From Lachnospiraceae bacterium (GTDB lineage Bacteria; Bacillota; Clostridia; Lachnospirales; Lachnospiraceae): a stretch of DNA of 64,000 bases. Location: assembly GCA_028693165.1 (NCBI GenBank), contig JAQUVX010000012.1, forward strand, positions 40,355 through 104,354, given 5' to 3'. Of the stretch, positions 51,364 through 61,084 are shown piece by piece (the stretch's first letter is position 1; the number at the start of each line of letters is the position of its first letter). Made by a program: the position numbers and the translations under genes. The notes under the pieces are model-generated. The model saw nothing but the letters and a program-made list of their open reading frames with translations. It was not told the DNA's origin and searched no databases.

Positions 51364-52638
51364 CTAGCCGTTCAGTTCCCCGATCCCCGACACGCCCACA
51401 TAGATGTGGGAAATCTTATACCAGGTGGCAAAATCGATCACGCCGGTCTGCGGCAGGCCAAAGATGGACTGGAATTCCCGGACGGCGTCTGCGGTGGCCG
51501 GGCCGTAGATGCCGTCCGGTGTCACCCGCGGAATCGCTGAGTAGACGGTGGCAATGGCGTCCAACTGCTCCTGTACCTGCTGCACCTTCTGCCCGGAGGA
51601 GCCGATGGTCAGGTCGTAGCCGGGCCAGGAGGCGGGGATGCCGGAAATCTCCTCGGCGGTGTTGATATACATGCTGTTTCCGTAATAATTGCGCAGGATC
51701 TCGATCGGGCTGTAGCCGCGCTCGCCAAGCTGGCAGGATCCCCACTGGGTCATCCAGCCGCGGTCTATGCACTGGACCTTCCGGCCATCGCAGTATTGGG
51801 TCAGGATCGGCTGCTTGACCTCGGGGCGGGAGAGGTAGTTGTCGAAGATCTCATCGACGATCACGGAGATGCTGTCGAAGATATTTCTGCCATAGATGAA
51901 TTTGTGGTCGAAGGCGGTGGAGGACGTGATCGTGAAGTCGTATCCGCGGTTCCGGTAATGCTCCGTGTAAACCCGGTTGAGGGTAAAGCTCATGATGGCG
52001 AGGACATTGGCTGTGATGGAGGACTGGGGCCAGGTGGCATAAATCTCGCTGGAGGCCACGTTCTTGATGTAGTCCCGGTAGGGAACATAGTAATTGGGGG
52101 CGGAGGCATCGGTCGGGACGCCGTCGTGGACGACAATGGTCTGGGGGACGACCACACGGCTTAAGACGATTTCTCCGCTTTCTCCGACCGGCTGGATCTC
52201 GGCCTCGGCGATCTTGGGCGGATAATCTCCATATAAGGTATGTTCCGGGATGACGATCGGGTTGACTTCCGGTGCGGGATCGTCCTCCGGCTCCAGCCGC
52301 ACCGGCTGGATGGCCGTGGTGTCCGGCAGAATTTCCGTGCCGTCGATGAAGGCAGGTTTAAAGCCCGGAGCGCTGATTTGCAGATTGTATTCCGCGTAAG
52401 GCTGTACGCTTCCGGGTTCTAAGCTGTATTCCAGTGCCGGGGTGGCCAGGGTGATGTCTTCGGTCTGTCCGGATCGGTTGGTGGTGGCTTCCTCAAGTGT
52501 CTGTGTGGGGGTGCGTGTGGCGGAGATTGTGATTTTGGCGTCCCGAATCGGGAAATTATTCTCAATATTGACCACGTTGATCTGCAGAAAACCCTTCGAG
52601 GGGAATTCTGTAGCAAGAGCCTGCATATTTTTTTTCAT
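51364..52638 (-). CDS. SpoIID-like protein with carboxypeptidase-regulatory-like and peptidoglycan-binding domains
   Basis: A 424-residue protein of three parts: an N-terminal beta-sandwich of the carboxypeptidase-regulatory type (FLQINVVNIENNFPIRDAKITIS), a middle SpoIID/LytB-like segment (VPYRDYIKNVASSEIYATWPQSSITANVLA, about residues 185-300) and a C-terminal PG_binding_1 domain (IGSSGQKVQQVQEQLDAI... PDGIYGPATADAVREFQ). SpoIID cleaves spore-envelope peptidoglycan, and similar proteins act in cortex or wall remodelling. No signal peptide is visible at the start MKKNMQALATEF, which is odd for a wall-acting protein. The start follows AAGAGG on the minus strand, so it may act in the mother cell or be exported otherwise. 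Confidence 0.82.
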   Translation of the reverse strand: MKKNMQALATEFPSKGFLQINVVNIENNFPIRDAKITISATRTPTQTLEEATTNRSGQTEDITLATPALEYSLEPGSVQPYAEYNLQISAPGFKPAFIDGTEILPDTTAIQPVRLEPEDDPAPEVNPIVIPEHTLYGDYPPKIAEAEIQPVGESGEIVLSRVVVPQTIVVHDGVPTDASAPNYYVPYRDYIKNVASSEIYATWPQSSITANVLAIMSFTLNRVYTEHYRNRGYDFTITSSTAFDHKFIYGRNIFDSISVIVDEIFDNYLSRPEVKQPILTQYCDGRKVQCIDRGWMTQWGSCQLGERGYSPIEILRNYYGNSMYINTAEEISGIPASWPGYDLTIGSSGQKVQQVQEQLDAIATVYSAIPRVTPDGIYGPATADAVREFQSIFGLPQTGVIDFATWYKISHIYVGVSGIGELNG

Positions 52639-52704
52639 AAAAGTCCTCTTTTTTCGTGCTTATTATTAATATATCTGATATACTAAAAGATGTGAAAAAA
52701 CTGC

Positions 52705-52733
52705 TTGAAAAAACCAGAGAAATCATGTATAAT
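52705..52733 (+). promoter_or_regulatory. carAB promoter
   Basis: TTGAAA (52705-52710), a 17-base spacer, and TG-TATAAT (-10 at 52728-52733, extended). The leader to the carA ATG is about 75 bases; no PyrR-binding loop or attenuator is evident. Confidence 0.75.
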
Positions 52734-52811
52734 CTTATCAATTTGGGCTTAGATACGAAAAAGCCTGATGAACCCCGCAATTACAAATCAGAAAGGATAG
52801 GTACCCCATAT

Positions 52812-53903
52812 ATGAAAGCATTTCTCATACTGGAAGACGGCACTGTATTCGAAGGTACGAGTATCGGATCCACCAAGGAAATTATCAGCGAAATTGTATT
52901 CAATACCTCAATGACCGGTTATCTGGAAGTTCTTACCGACCCGTCTTATGCAGGACAGGCCGTGGTAATGACATATCCGCTTATCGGCAACTACGGTATT
53001 TGTTATGAAGATATGGAATCAGAAAGACCATGGCCGGACGGCTTTATTGTCCGTGAATTATCCCGAATCCCCAGCAACTTCCGCAGCGAGGATACCATTC
53101 AGCATTTCTTAGAGAAACATGATATTCCAGGTATCAGTGGTATCGATACGAGAGCCCTTACGAAAATTTTGAGAGAAAAAGGAACCATGAATGGTATGAT
53201 TACCACGAAGGTTTATGCAGATTACGCAGAACCGGTCAGCCGCATGCATTCCTACAGTGTCAAAGGTGTGGTAAAAGCGACCTCCTGCAAAGAGAAGCAC
53301 ACGATCCGGGCGGCAGAAGCATTTGCAGCGCCGATCAAAAAAGTGGCACTTCTGGATCTGGGCGCAAAGAGCAACATCGCGAACTCTCTGGCGGCGCGCG
53401 GCTGTGAAGTGACGGTTTACCCCTGCGACACTCCTGCTTCGGAGATTCTGGCATCCAACCCGGATGGCATCATGCTGTCCAACGGCCCTGGAGATCCGAA
53501 AGAGAACGTGGAGATCATCGCTGAGATCAAAAAGCTGTATGACTCCGAAACTCCGATCTTTGCGATCTGCCTGGGACATCAGCTGATGGCACTGGCAACC
53601 GGAGCCGATACCTTCAAGTTAAAATACGGACACCGCGGCGGCAATCATCCGGTGAAGGATCATGAGACCGGAAGAGTGTACATTTCTTCCCAGAACCATG
53701 GCTACGCAGTGAATCCGGAGAGTCTGGATGCGAAGATTGCAGAGCCGGCATTTACCAACGTGAACGACGGTACCAACGAGGGCCTTCGCTACATCGGCAA
53801 GAATATCTTTACCGTACAGTATCACCCGGAAGCATGTCCGGGACCGCAGGACTCCGCATACCTGTTTGACCGTTTTATCAAGATGATGGGAGGAAATGAA
53901 TAA
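52812..53903 (+). CDS. carA: carbamoyl-phosphate synthase small (glutaminase) subunit
   Basis: Hydrolyses glutamine and channels ammonia to CarB for carbamoyl phosphate, a precursor of arginine and pyrimidines. The 363 residues have the CarA N-terminal domain (MKAFLILEDGTVFEGTSIG) and a class I glutamine amidotransferase domain with catalytic Cys in FAICLGHQLMA and the His/Glu pair in QYHPEACPGP. ATG 52812 fits the family N-terminus and follows AAAGGATAGG; an upstream in-frame extension of 52 codons covers the promoter and is not coding. Confidence 0.96.
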   Translation: MKAFLILEDGTVFEGTSIGSTKEIISEIVFNTSMTGYLEVLTDPSYAGQAVVMTYPLIGNYGICYEDMESERPWPDGFIVRELSRIPSNFRSEDTIQHFLEKHDIPGISGIDTRALTKILREKGTMNGMITTKVYADYAEPVSRMHSYSVKGVVKATSCKEKHTIRAAEAFAAPIKKVALLDLGAKSNIANSLAARGCEVTVYPCDTPASEILASNPDGIMLSNGPGDPKENVEIIAEIKKLYDSETPIFAICLGHQLMALATGADTFKLKYGHRGGNHPVKDHETGRVYISSQNHGYAVNPESLDAKIAEPAFTNVNDGTNEGLRYIGKNIFTVQYHPEACPGPQDSAYLFDRFIKMMGGNE

Positions 53904-56900
53904 TGCCAAAGAATCCTCAGATTAAAAAAGTTCTGGTACTCGGCTCCGGCCCGATCATCATCGGCCAGGCAGCAGAGTTTGACTATGCAGGAACCCAGGC
54001 ATGCCGCTCTTTGAAAGAAGAAGGCATCGAGGTGGTTCTCTTAAACTCCAACCCGGCGACGATCATGACCGACAAGGACATCGCAGACCGGGTATACATC
54101 GAGCCGCTGACCCTGGAAGTGGTGGAGCAGCTCATTAAGAAAGAAAAGCCGGACAGCGTTCTTCCGACCCTGGGAGGCCAGGCCGGACTGAATCTGGCGA
54201 TGGAGCTGGAAGAGGCCGGATTTTTACAGGAAAACAACGTACGTCTGATCGGTACCACGGCGCTGACCATCAAAAAGGCAGAGGACCGCGAGATGTTCAA
54301 AGAGACCATGGAGAAGATCGGCGAGCCGGTTGCTCCTTCTGACATCGTGGAGAACGTGGAAGACGGTCTGCGCATCGCAGAAGAGATCGGCTATCCGATC
54401 GTACTGCGCCCGGCCTATACTCTGGGCGGAAGCGGCGGCGGTATTGCGCAGAATCCTGAGGAGTGCCGCGAGATTCTTGAGAACGGCCTTCGTCTTTCTC
54501 GTGTGGGACAGGTTCTGGTAGAGCGCTGCATCGCAGGATGGAAAGAAATCGAGTACGAGGTTATGCGTGACGGTGCCGGCAACGTGATCACCGTATGTAA
54601 TATGGAAAATATCGACCCGGTTGGCGTTCATACCGGAGACAGTATCGTCGTGGCTCCGTCCCAGACTCTGGGTGATAAAGAGTACCAGATGCTGCGTACT
54701 TCCGCACTGAACATCATCACGGAGCTTGGCATTACCGGCGGATGTAACGTACAGTACGCCCTCCATCCGACCAGCTTTGAATACTGCGTGATCGAGGTAA
54801 ACCCGCGTGTGAGCCGTTCTTCTGCACTGGCTTCCAAGGCGACCGGCTATCCGATCGCAAAGGTTGCGGCGAAGATCGCACTGGGCTACACCCTGGACGA
54901 GATCAAGAACGCGGTTACCAAAAAGACTTACGCAAGCTTCGAGCCGATGCTTGATTACTGTGTTGTCAAGATGCCGCGGCTTCCGTTTGATAAATTCATC
55001 AGCGCCAAGCGTTCTCTGGGGACCCAGATGAAGGCGACCGGCGAGGTGATGAGCATCTGCACCAACTTCGAGGGCGGCCTGATGAAGGCGATCCGTTCGC
55101 TGGAGCAGCACGTGGACTGTCTGCAGTCCTATGATTTCACCGATCTGGATGTGGATGGCTTAAGAAGGCAGCTGGCCGAGGTGGACGACCGCAGAATCTG
55201 GGTGATCGCGGAGGCACTGCGCAGAGGCATGTCCTACGATGAGATCCATGAGATCACGAAGATCGATCACTGGTTCATCGACAAGCTGTCGATTCTGGTT
55301 GAGATGGAGCAGGCACTCGCGAAGGGGCCGCTGACACCGGAGCTGTTAAAGGAAGCAAAGCGCATTGAGTTCCCGGACAATGTCATTTCCAGACTGACCG
55401 GCGTACCGCAGGATGAGATCAAGGCGATGCGCAAGGAAAATGAAATTACCGCAGCCTACAAGATGGTAGATACCTGCGCGGCAGAGTTCGCGGCAGAGAC
55501 ACCGTATTATTATTCCTGCTTTGACGGAAGCAACGAGGTGGAATACACCCACGACAAGAAGAAGGTTCTGGTTCTTGGTTCCGGCCCAATCCGAATTGGC
55601 CAGGGAATCGAATTTGACTTCTGTTCCGTGCACAGCACCTGGGCGTTCTCGAAGGAAGGCTACGAGACCATCATCGTGAACAACAACCCGGAGACCGTAA
55701 GTACGGATTTCGATATCGCTGACAAGCTGTATTTCGAGCCGCTGACACCGGAGGATGTGGAGAGCATCGTTGACATCGAGAAGCCGGACGGAGCCGTGGT
55801 GCAGTTTGGCGGACAGACCGCCATCAAGCTGACCGAGGCGCTGATGAAGATGGGCGTTCCGATCCTTGGAACCGCTGCGGAGGATGTGGATGCGGCAGAG
55901 GATCGTGAGCTGTTCGACGCGATTCTGGAGCAGTGCGATATTCCGAGACCGGCGGGTCACACCGTATTCACCATCGAGGAAGCAAAGGTTGCAGCCAACG
56001 AGCTGGGCTATCCGGTTCTGGTAAGACCTTCCTACGTGCTGGGCGGTCAGGGTATGCAGATCTGCATCAATGACCATGATGTGGAAGAATTCATCGGCAT
56101 CATCAACCAGATTGCACAGGATCACCCGATCCTGGTAGATAAATATATCGTCGGCAAGGAGATCGAGGTCGATGCGGTATGCGACGGCGAGGACATCCTG
56201 ATTCCGGGTATCATGGAGCATATCGAGCGCACCGGTGTTCATTCCGGCGACAGTATCTCCGTCTATCCGGCGAAGAGCATCACACCGACCGTCGAGGCGA
56301 AGCTGGTGGATTACACCGAGAAGCTGGCGCGCGCGCTGCACGTCAAGGGCATGATCAACATCCAGTTCATCGTGACCGGCGAGGATGTGTACATCATCGA
56401 GGTAAACCCGCGTTCGTCCAGAACCGTGCCATACATCAGCAAAGTGACCGGTATTCCGATCGTTCCGCTGGCAACCCGCGTGATCTGCGGTCATACCTTA
56501 AAGGAGCTGGGCTACAAGCCGGGCCTGCAAAAGAAGGCAGATTACATCGCCATCAAGATGCCGGTATTCTCCTTCGAGAAGATCCGCGGCGCAGATATCA
56601 GTCTTGGGCCGGAGATGAAGTCCACCGGTGAGTGTCTGGGTATCGCAAAGACGTTCAACGAGGCACTTTATAAGGCATTCCAGGGCGCAGGTCTGAAATT
56701 GCCGAAGCACAAGAATATGATCATCACCGTGCGCGAATCCGAGCATGAGAATGTGGTTGAGATCGCAAGACGTTTCCAGAACGTAGGCTACAAGATCTTC
56801 GCCACCAGAGGCACTGCAAAGGTATTGAACGACAACGGCGTGAAAGCCCTTACCGTGAGAAAGCTGGAGCAGGAATCTCCGAACATTCTGGATCTGATCC

Positions 56901-57106
56901 TGGGTCATGAGGTCGATCTGGTCATCGATATCCCGCAGCAGGGCGCAGAGCGCAGCCATGACGGCTTCGTGATCCGCCGCAATGCGATCGAGACCGGCGT
57001 ACATGTACTGACCAGCTTAGATACCGCAGGTGCTCTGGCAACCAGCCTTGAAAACCGCGCGCAGGAACTGACACTGATTGATATCGCTACGGTTGAGAAT
57101 TTATAA
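53903..57106 (+). CDS. carB: carbamoyl-phosphate synthase large subunit
   Basis: The 1067-residue synthetase subunit that makes carbamoyl phosphate from bicarbonate, ammonia and two ATP. It shows the expected tandem halves: LVLGSGPIIIGQAAEFDYAG in the first and LVLGSGPIRIGQGIEFDFCS in the second, each with an ATP-grasp domain (RPAYTLGGSGGG and RPSYVLGGQGM), then an MGS-like allosteric domain at the end. Length is normal. The ATG shares one base with the carA stop (TAATG). The ATPase gene at 57107 follows the stop with no gap. Confidence 0.97.
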   Translation: MPKNPQIKKVLVLGSGPIIIGQAAEFDYAGTQACRSLKEEGIEVVLLNSNPATIMTDKDIADRVYIEPLTLEVVEQLIKKEKPDSVLPTLGGQAGLNLAMELEEAGFLQENNVRLIGTTALTIKKAEDREMFKETMEKIGEPVAPSDIVENVEDGLRIAEEIGYPIVLRPAYTLGGSGGGIAQNPEECREILENGLRLSRVGQVLVERCIAGWKEIEYEVMRDGAGNVITVCNMENIDPVGVHTGDSIVVAPSQTLGDKEYQMLRTSALNIITELGITGGCNVQYALHPTSFEYCVIEVNPRVSRSSALASKATGYPIAKVAAKIALGYTLDEIKNAVTKKTYASFEPMLDYCVVKMPRLPFDKFISAKRSLGTQMKATGEVMSICTNFEGGLMKAIRSLEQHVDCLQSYDFTDLDVDGLRRQLAEVDDRRIWVIAEALRRGMSYDEIHEITKIDHWFIDKLSILVEMEQALAKGPLTPELLKEAKRIEFPDNVISRLTGVPQDEIKAMRKENEITAAYKMVDTCAAEFAAETPYYYSCFDGSNEVEYTHDKKKVLVLGSGPIRIGQGIEFDFCSVHSTWAFSKEGYETIIVNNNPETVSTDFDIADKLYFEPLTPEDVESIVDIEKPDGAVVQFGGQTAIKLTEALMKMGVPILGTAAEDVDAAEDRELFDAILEQCDIPRPAGHTVFTIEEAKVAANELGYPVLVRPSYVLGGQGMQICINDHDVEEFIGIINQIAQDHPILVDKYIVGKEIEVDAVCDGEDILIPGIMEHIERTGVHSGDSISVYPAKSITPTVEAKLVDYTEKLARALHVKGMINIQFIVTGEDVYIIEVNPRSSRTVPYISKVTGIPIVPLATRVICGHTLKELGYKPGLQKKADYIAIKMPVFSFEKIRGADISLGPEMKSTGECLGIAKTFNEALYKAFQGAGLKLPKHKNMIITVRESEHENVVEIARRFQNVGYKIFATRGTAKVLNDNGVKALTVRKLEQESPNILDLILGHEVDLVIDIPQQGAERSHDGFVIRRNAIETGVHVLTSLDTAGALATSLENRAQELTLIDIATVENL

Positions 57107-57802
57107 ATGATAAACGAAGCAAACCAGCCGCTGCTTCAGGCAGAGGGCATTCAAAAATCATATCACAGCAAACATGTCCTTTCGGGAGTGCAGCTGACCG
57201 CCGGGCGGGGAGCCTGTGTGGGAATTGTCGGAAGGAACGGATGTGGAAAAAGTACGCTGCTCGCCATTCTGGCCGGTGCAATCCGGGCAGATGGCGGAAG
57301 CGTGCGCTATCAGGGACAGCAGGCCATGAAGATGCCTGCTGTTTTTGCAAAGATGACAGCGTATGTACAGCAGGAAAATCCGCTGATGGAGGAGCTGACG
57401 GCCCGTGACAATCTGCTTTTGTGGCATCGCGGGAACCAGGCGGAGTTTCGGGAAAATCTGGAATCCGGCAGCGCAAAGCTTCTGGGAATTCCGGAGATGC
57501 TGCACGTCACCGTCAAAAAGATGTCCGGCGGCATGAAGAAGCGGCTCAGCATCGCCTGCGCCCTGACCAACCATGCGCCGGTGCTGATTCTGGACGAGCC
57601 GGGGGCTTCCCTGGATCTGGAATGCAAGGAAATCATCGGGACTTATATCAAAACATTCACAGCAGATGGGGGACTGGTCCTGATCACATCCCATGAACTG
57701 TCCGAGCTTGCACTGTGTACGGAACTGTACGTGCTAAAAGATGGCAGATTAGAATCGATCAAGAACGGGCTGTCCGGGAAAGAATTGATGGACTGCTTTT
57801 AA
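57107..57802 (+). CDS. ABC transporter ATP-binding protein (exporter type)
   Basis: A 231-residue ATPase with Walker A GRNGCGKST, Q-loop AYVQQENPLM, signature MSGGMKKR and Walker B VLILDEPGASLD, typical of ABC-2 exporter ATPases of the CcmA/NatA-like kind. It starts at the base after the carB stop and is followed 15 bases later by the zinc-ribbon gene and then two ABC-2-type permeases, so it probably energises that exporter. It has no ribosome binding site of its own apart from the end of carB, so expression may depend on read-through from carAB. Confidence 0.9.
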   Translation: MINEANQPLLQAEGIQKSYHSKHVLSGVQLTAGRGACVGIVGRNGCGKSTLLAILAGAIRADGGSVRYQGQQAMKMPAVFAKMTAYVQQENPLMEELTARDNLLLWHRGNQAEFRENLESGSAKLLGIPEMLHVTVKKMSGGMKKRLSIACALTNHAPVLILDEPGASLDLECKEIIGTYIKTFTADGGLVLITSHELSELALCTELYVLKDGRLESIKNGLSGKELMDCF

Positions 57803-57817
57803 ACAGAGGAGAAAAAA

Positions 57818-59764
57818 ATGAAATGTATAAATTGCGGAGCAGAGCTTCCGGAGAATGAGAAGGTTTGCAGCGAATGTGGAACCGAGATGCAGGCGGAAGC
57901 GGTGGAGCCGGTGGTTGAGGCTGGGGAAGTGGCTGAGGCAGAAGCGGAGGCAGAAGCGGAGGCAGAAGTGAAGGCGGAAGCGGTGGAGCCGGAGGCTGCG
58001 GGAGCGGCTGAGGTAGAAGTGGAAGCTGTGCCGGAGGGAGAAGCTACGGCGGAAGCGGAAGCTGTGCCGGAGGGAGAAGTTACGGCGGAAGCAGAAGTTA
58101 AGCCGGAGTCGGAATTCAAGCCGGCGCCGAAGGGCGGAAGCAAAAAGGTGATCGCGGCGATCGCAGCGGTCGCAGTAGTGGGCGCAGGTGCATTTGGCAT
58201 AAGTCAGGTGTTTGCAAAAGATCCAAAGCAGATCGTTTTTGATGCGATCGAGGGCGTGTATGCCAAGGGCCAGACCAACCCGATGGAGGAGTTGTTTGGC
58301 ATATCTCAGTTTGCTGAACATGCAAAAACCACCGACAACGAGATGGAATTCAGCCTGAAGCTTGACGACACCTCCATTCAGGAGGCAGGCGCCTATACCG
58401 GAAGCGGTATGAAATTCTCGGTTCAGAACGATGTGACGAATACACGATCGGCGGCAGATATGGCCTTGATCTACAACGATATGGATCTGGTAACCATCCA
58501 GAGTTACTATGGGGAAGACACCGTGATGATGGCGATCCCGGAGCTGACCAAGAGCGTATTCACGGTAAATTTTGGAGAAGGTCTGGGTGAGAGAATGGCC
58601 CAGTCGCCGACCCTGGGTCCGATTTTGGAAGAAGGCGGTGTGGATGCCGGGGAGCTTGCACAGTATGTTCAGGATACGATTGCTCAAAGAAAAGAAATGA
58701 AGAACAATGCCGGAGCATACGGACAGATCGATGTCGATGCACTGATGCAGCGCTATAAAGAAGGAACCAAAGCGCAGGAGAATTTCAAGGCGGCATGGAC
58801 GGTTAGCAAGGGCGAAAAGTCCACCTTCATGGTCGATGGAAAAGAAGTGAGCTGCAAGGGCTACGAGACTGTGATCAGCAAGGATTCCATGATGGAATTT
58901 TTGCGCACCTCATCGGACTTTTTCTTACAGGACGAGCAGTTGAAAACAGAATATTTAAAGCGTCTTGAAATGACTGCAAGGCTGAGCCGACTGGCAGGCG
59001 GAGACGTGGCCGGAACCCCTTCCGTGGAGGAGCTTCAAAAGCAGAGCTACGAAGAGCTTACCGGGAATGTAAACGAGATGCTGGACGAGCTTGACAAGAC
59101 GCTGGGCGATATCACCATGACCGTATATGTGGACAAAAAAGGCAATCTTGCCGCGCTGGACGGAACGACGACACTGACAGGCAGCACAGAGGGCTCTTCC
59201 ATGGAGGCGGCATTCCACGCAGAGATCCAGGGAGGTGTTTACAGAACGCAGAATGTGACTGCGGCGCTGACCTTTACAGACAAGGGCGCGGAAGCGACAG
59301 GGAATGACGTTACGACTTTTGATCTGACCAAACAGGGAACCTATGATGGCAAGAGACTGACAGCCGATTGGAATTTGGATATGAGCAATGCGGCAGATGG
59401 CAGCAGTGCGGGCTTTCTGTATACCGGTACTTACAATTCTGAGGATGGAAGCTATCATGTGCAAGCAGAAGTGGGAAGCGGCGGCGAGAAGCTGGGTGCG
59501 CTGTCACTGACCGGTGCCGTTGATCAGTTGGAAAAAGGAAAATCGATCCACGTGAACCTGGACGAAGTGAACGTTTCCTATCTGGGAGACGAGCAGTACG
59601 TCAAGCTTGGTGGAATCTATTCTTACCAGCCTTTGTCTGGCGAGGTTTCAGCGCCGCAGGGAACGCAGATGGATGCGCTGGCAGCCACCGAGGAGGACTG
59701 GCAGGGTGTCATGATGGAAGTGTTCATGAGTGCGTACGGCCTGCTGATGAAGCTTGGAGCATAA
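57818..59764 (+). CDS. membrane-anchored zinc-ribbon protein with acidic repeat linker and large extracytoplasmic domain
   Basis: A 648-residue protein I cannot assign to a named family. Residues 3-20 form a zinc ribbon (C3-x2-C6, C17-x2-C20). Residues 25-105 are a low-complexity Ala/Glu/Val linker with repeats; a 36-bp DNA unit encoding EAVPEGE(A/V)TAEA occurs twice near 58022. One membrane helix follows (VIAAIAAVAVVGAGAFGIS, about 110-128). The remaining 515 residues should be outside the cell, with recurrent beta-strand-like patterns. GAGGAG precedes ATG 57818. Lying between an ABC ATPase and two permeases, it may be an accessory or sensor part of that exporter. Confidence 0.85.
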   Translation: MKCINCGAELPENEKVCSECGTEMQAEAVEPVVEAGEVAEAEAEAEAEAEVKAEAVEPEAAGAAEVEVEAVPEGEATAEAEAVPEGEVTAEAEVKPESEFKPAPKGGSKKVIAAIAAVAVVGAGAFGISQVFAKDPKQIVFDAIEGVYAKGQTNPMEELFGISQFAEHAKTTDNEMEFSLKLDDTSIQEAGAYTGSGMKFSVQNDVTNTRSAADMALIYNDMDLVTIQSYYGEDTVMMAIPELTKSVFTVNFGEGLGERMAQSPTLGPILEEGGVDAGELAQYVQDTIAQRKEMKNNAGAYGQIDVDALMQRYKEGTKAQENFKAAWTVSKGEKSTFMVDGKEVSCKGYETVISKDSMMEFLRTSSDFFLQDEQLKTEYLKRLEMTARLSRLAGGDVAGTPSVEELQKQSYEELTGNVNEMLDELDKTLGDITMTVYVDKKGNLAALDGTTTLTGSTEGSSMEAAFHAEIQGGVYRTQNVTAALTFTDKGAEATGNDVTTFDLTKQGTYDGKRLTADWNLDMSNAADGSSAGFLYTGTYNSEDGSYHVQAEVGSGGEKLGALSLTGAVDQLEKGKSIHVNLDEVNVSYLGDEQYVKLGGIYSYQPLSGEVSAPQGTQMDALAATEEDWQGVMMEVFMSAYGLLMKLGA

Positions 59765-59809
59765 GACGTTGAAACGATGATTGCAACATACAGGAGATGA
59801 GGAACCAGA

Positions 59810-61084
59810 ATGAAGATGCATCTGACTTATATCGGATTAGAATTAAAAAGAGCATCCAAACAGCTTCCGAATCTGATTTTTGGGGCAGCCATGCTGGCAG
59901 TTTTGCTGGGCATGGTTGCCCTTTTGTGCGGCAGAATGCTGTATGGAGAGCGTGCGGCAGGTCGGATCGAGGTGGGTGTGGTGCTGCCGGAGGAGGATGC
60001 CCTCGCCAAAAAGGCAGTCGAGATGATCTCCTCCTTAAACAGTGTGGAGAGCACTTGTGATTTCCGTTATCTGAGCCAGGAGGAAGCAGAGGAAGGCCTG
60101 GAACATGGAGAACTCTATGCGCTGCTTGAGGTGCCGGAGGGGTTTGTCGAGGATATTATGGATGGAACCAACACGCCGGTCAAGGTGGTGTTTTCCAAAG
60201 GTGCAGGGATAGAGAGCCAGCTTTTTCGGGAGCTGACCGATGCCGGGGCAAGGACTCTGGGAGCCGCGCAGGCGGGAATCTATGCGGGGGACGACCTGTT
60301 AAAGAAACATGGTCTTGAGAGCAGAACAGCAGAATTGGAAGCGGATTTAAACCGGGCGTTTTTGGCTTACAGTCTGCCGCGGTCGGATTATTTCCGGGAT
60401 TACAAGGTCAGTGCCACCGGCGACGTGTCCACCATGGTATTTTATGGAATCAGCGCCTTTGTCCTGTATCTGCTGCTGACAGTAATTCCGGTATCCGGGT
60501 ATCTGGCACCGCAGAATGTGGCGATGCGAAGGCAACTGAACCGGGCGGGGATCGGAAGTGTGACGCGAACTGTATCCCGGATTTTGGGAACAGGGCTGCT
60601 CCTTTTGGCGGCCGCGGTGCTGGCAGCAGTGCTGGCGGCGGTTTTGGCGGCGATTCCGGCAGCGGTTCCGACGGCGATTCCGGCAGCGATTTCGGCAGCA
60701 GGTGCGAAACTGGTGGGAACGGCAGTGCTGTCTGGAGGGCCGGTTTGCATACTGATGCGGATCGCCGTTCTTGTCGGTGTGTGTCTGGGTGCGGCGGCCC
60801 TTGCCGTGTGCCTGTATCAGCTGGCGGGGAATCTGATGGGCGGTATTATGCTCCTGTTTCTGGTGGTGAGCGCGCAGCATTTCCTGGCAGGCGGATTTCT
60901 GCCGTCGGTATTTCTGCCAAAGGCGGTTCAGGAGCTGTCCGTCTGGATGCCTTCGGCGATTTTGATGGATGCTGTGAAATGTTTGATTACGGATTCGATG
61001 AGCGGGCTGGTGATTGGGAAATTAATCCTGTTAATCGGAGCGGGCATATGTCTGGCGGTGCTTGCGGAAGGGAGAGAGCGATGA
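59810..61084 (+). CDS. ABC-2-type transporter permease, first subunit
   Basis: A 424-residue permease: an N-terminal membrane helix (LIFGAAMLAVLLGMVALLCG), a long extracytoplasmic domain of about 160 residues, then about six membrane helices, the plan of ABC-2 (YhgE/NatB-like) exporters. One membrane region contains a run of four-residue repeats (AAVL, AAIP, AAVP, TAIP) encoded by about eight 12-bp units (60608-60703), which suggests replication-slippage expansion inside a helix. AGGAGATGAGG precedes ATG 59810. It overlaps the next gene by 4 bases. Confidence 0.85.
   Translation: MKMHLTYIGLELKRASKQLPNLIFGAAMLAVLLGMVALLCGRMLYGERAAGRIEVGVVLPEEDALAKKAVEMISSLNSVESTCDFRYLSQEEAEEGLEHGELYALLEVPEGFVEDIMDGTNTPVKVVFSKGAGIESQLFRELTDAGARTLGAAQAGIYAGDDLLKKHGLESRTAELEADLNRAFLAYSLPRSDYFRDYKVSATGDVSTMVFYGISAFVLYLLLTVIPVSGYLAPQNVAMRRQLNRAGIGSVTRTVSRILGTGLLLLAAAVLAAVLAAVLAAIPAAVPTAIPAAISAAGAKLVGTAVLSGGPVCILMRIAVLVGVCLGAAALAVCLYQLAGNLMGGIMLLFLVVSAQHFLAGGFLPSVFLPKAVQELSVWMPSAILMDAVKCLITDSMSGLVIGKLILLIGAGICLAVLAEGRER

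Noticed and set aside
52656-52811. 52-codon extension of carA
   Set aside because: It covers the promoter and lacks family similarity; ATG 52812 has the family N-terminus.
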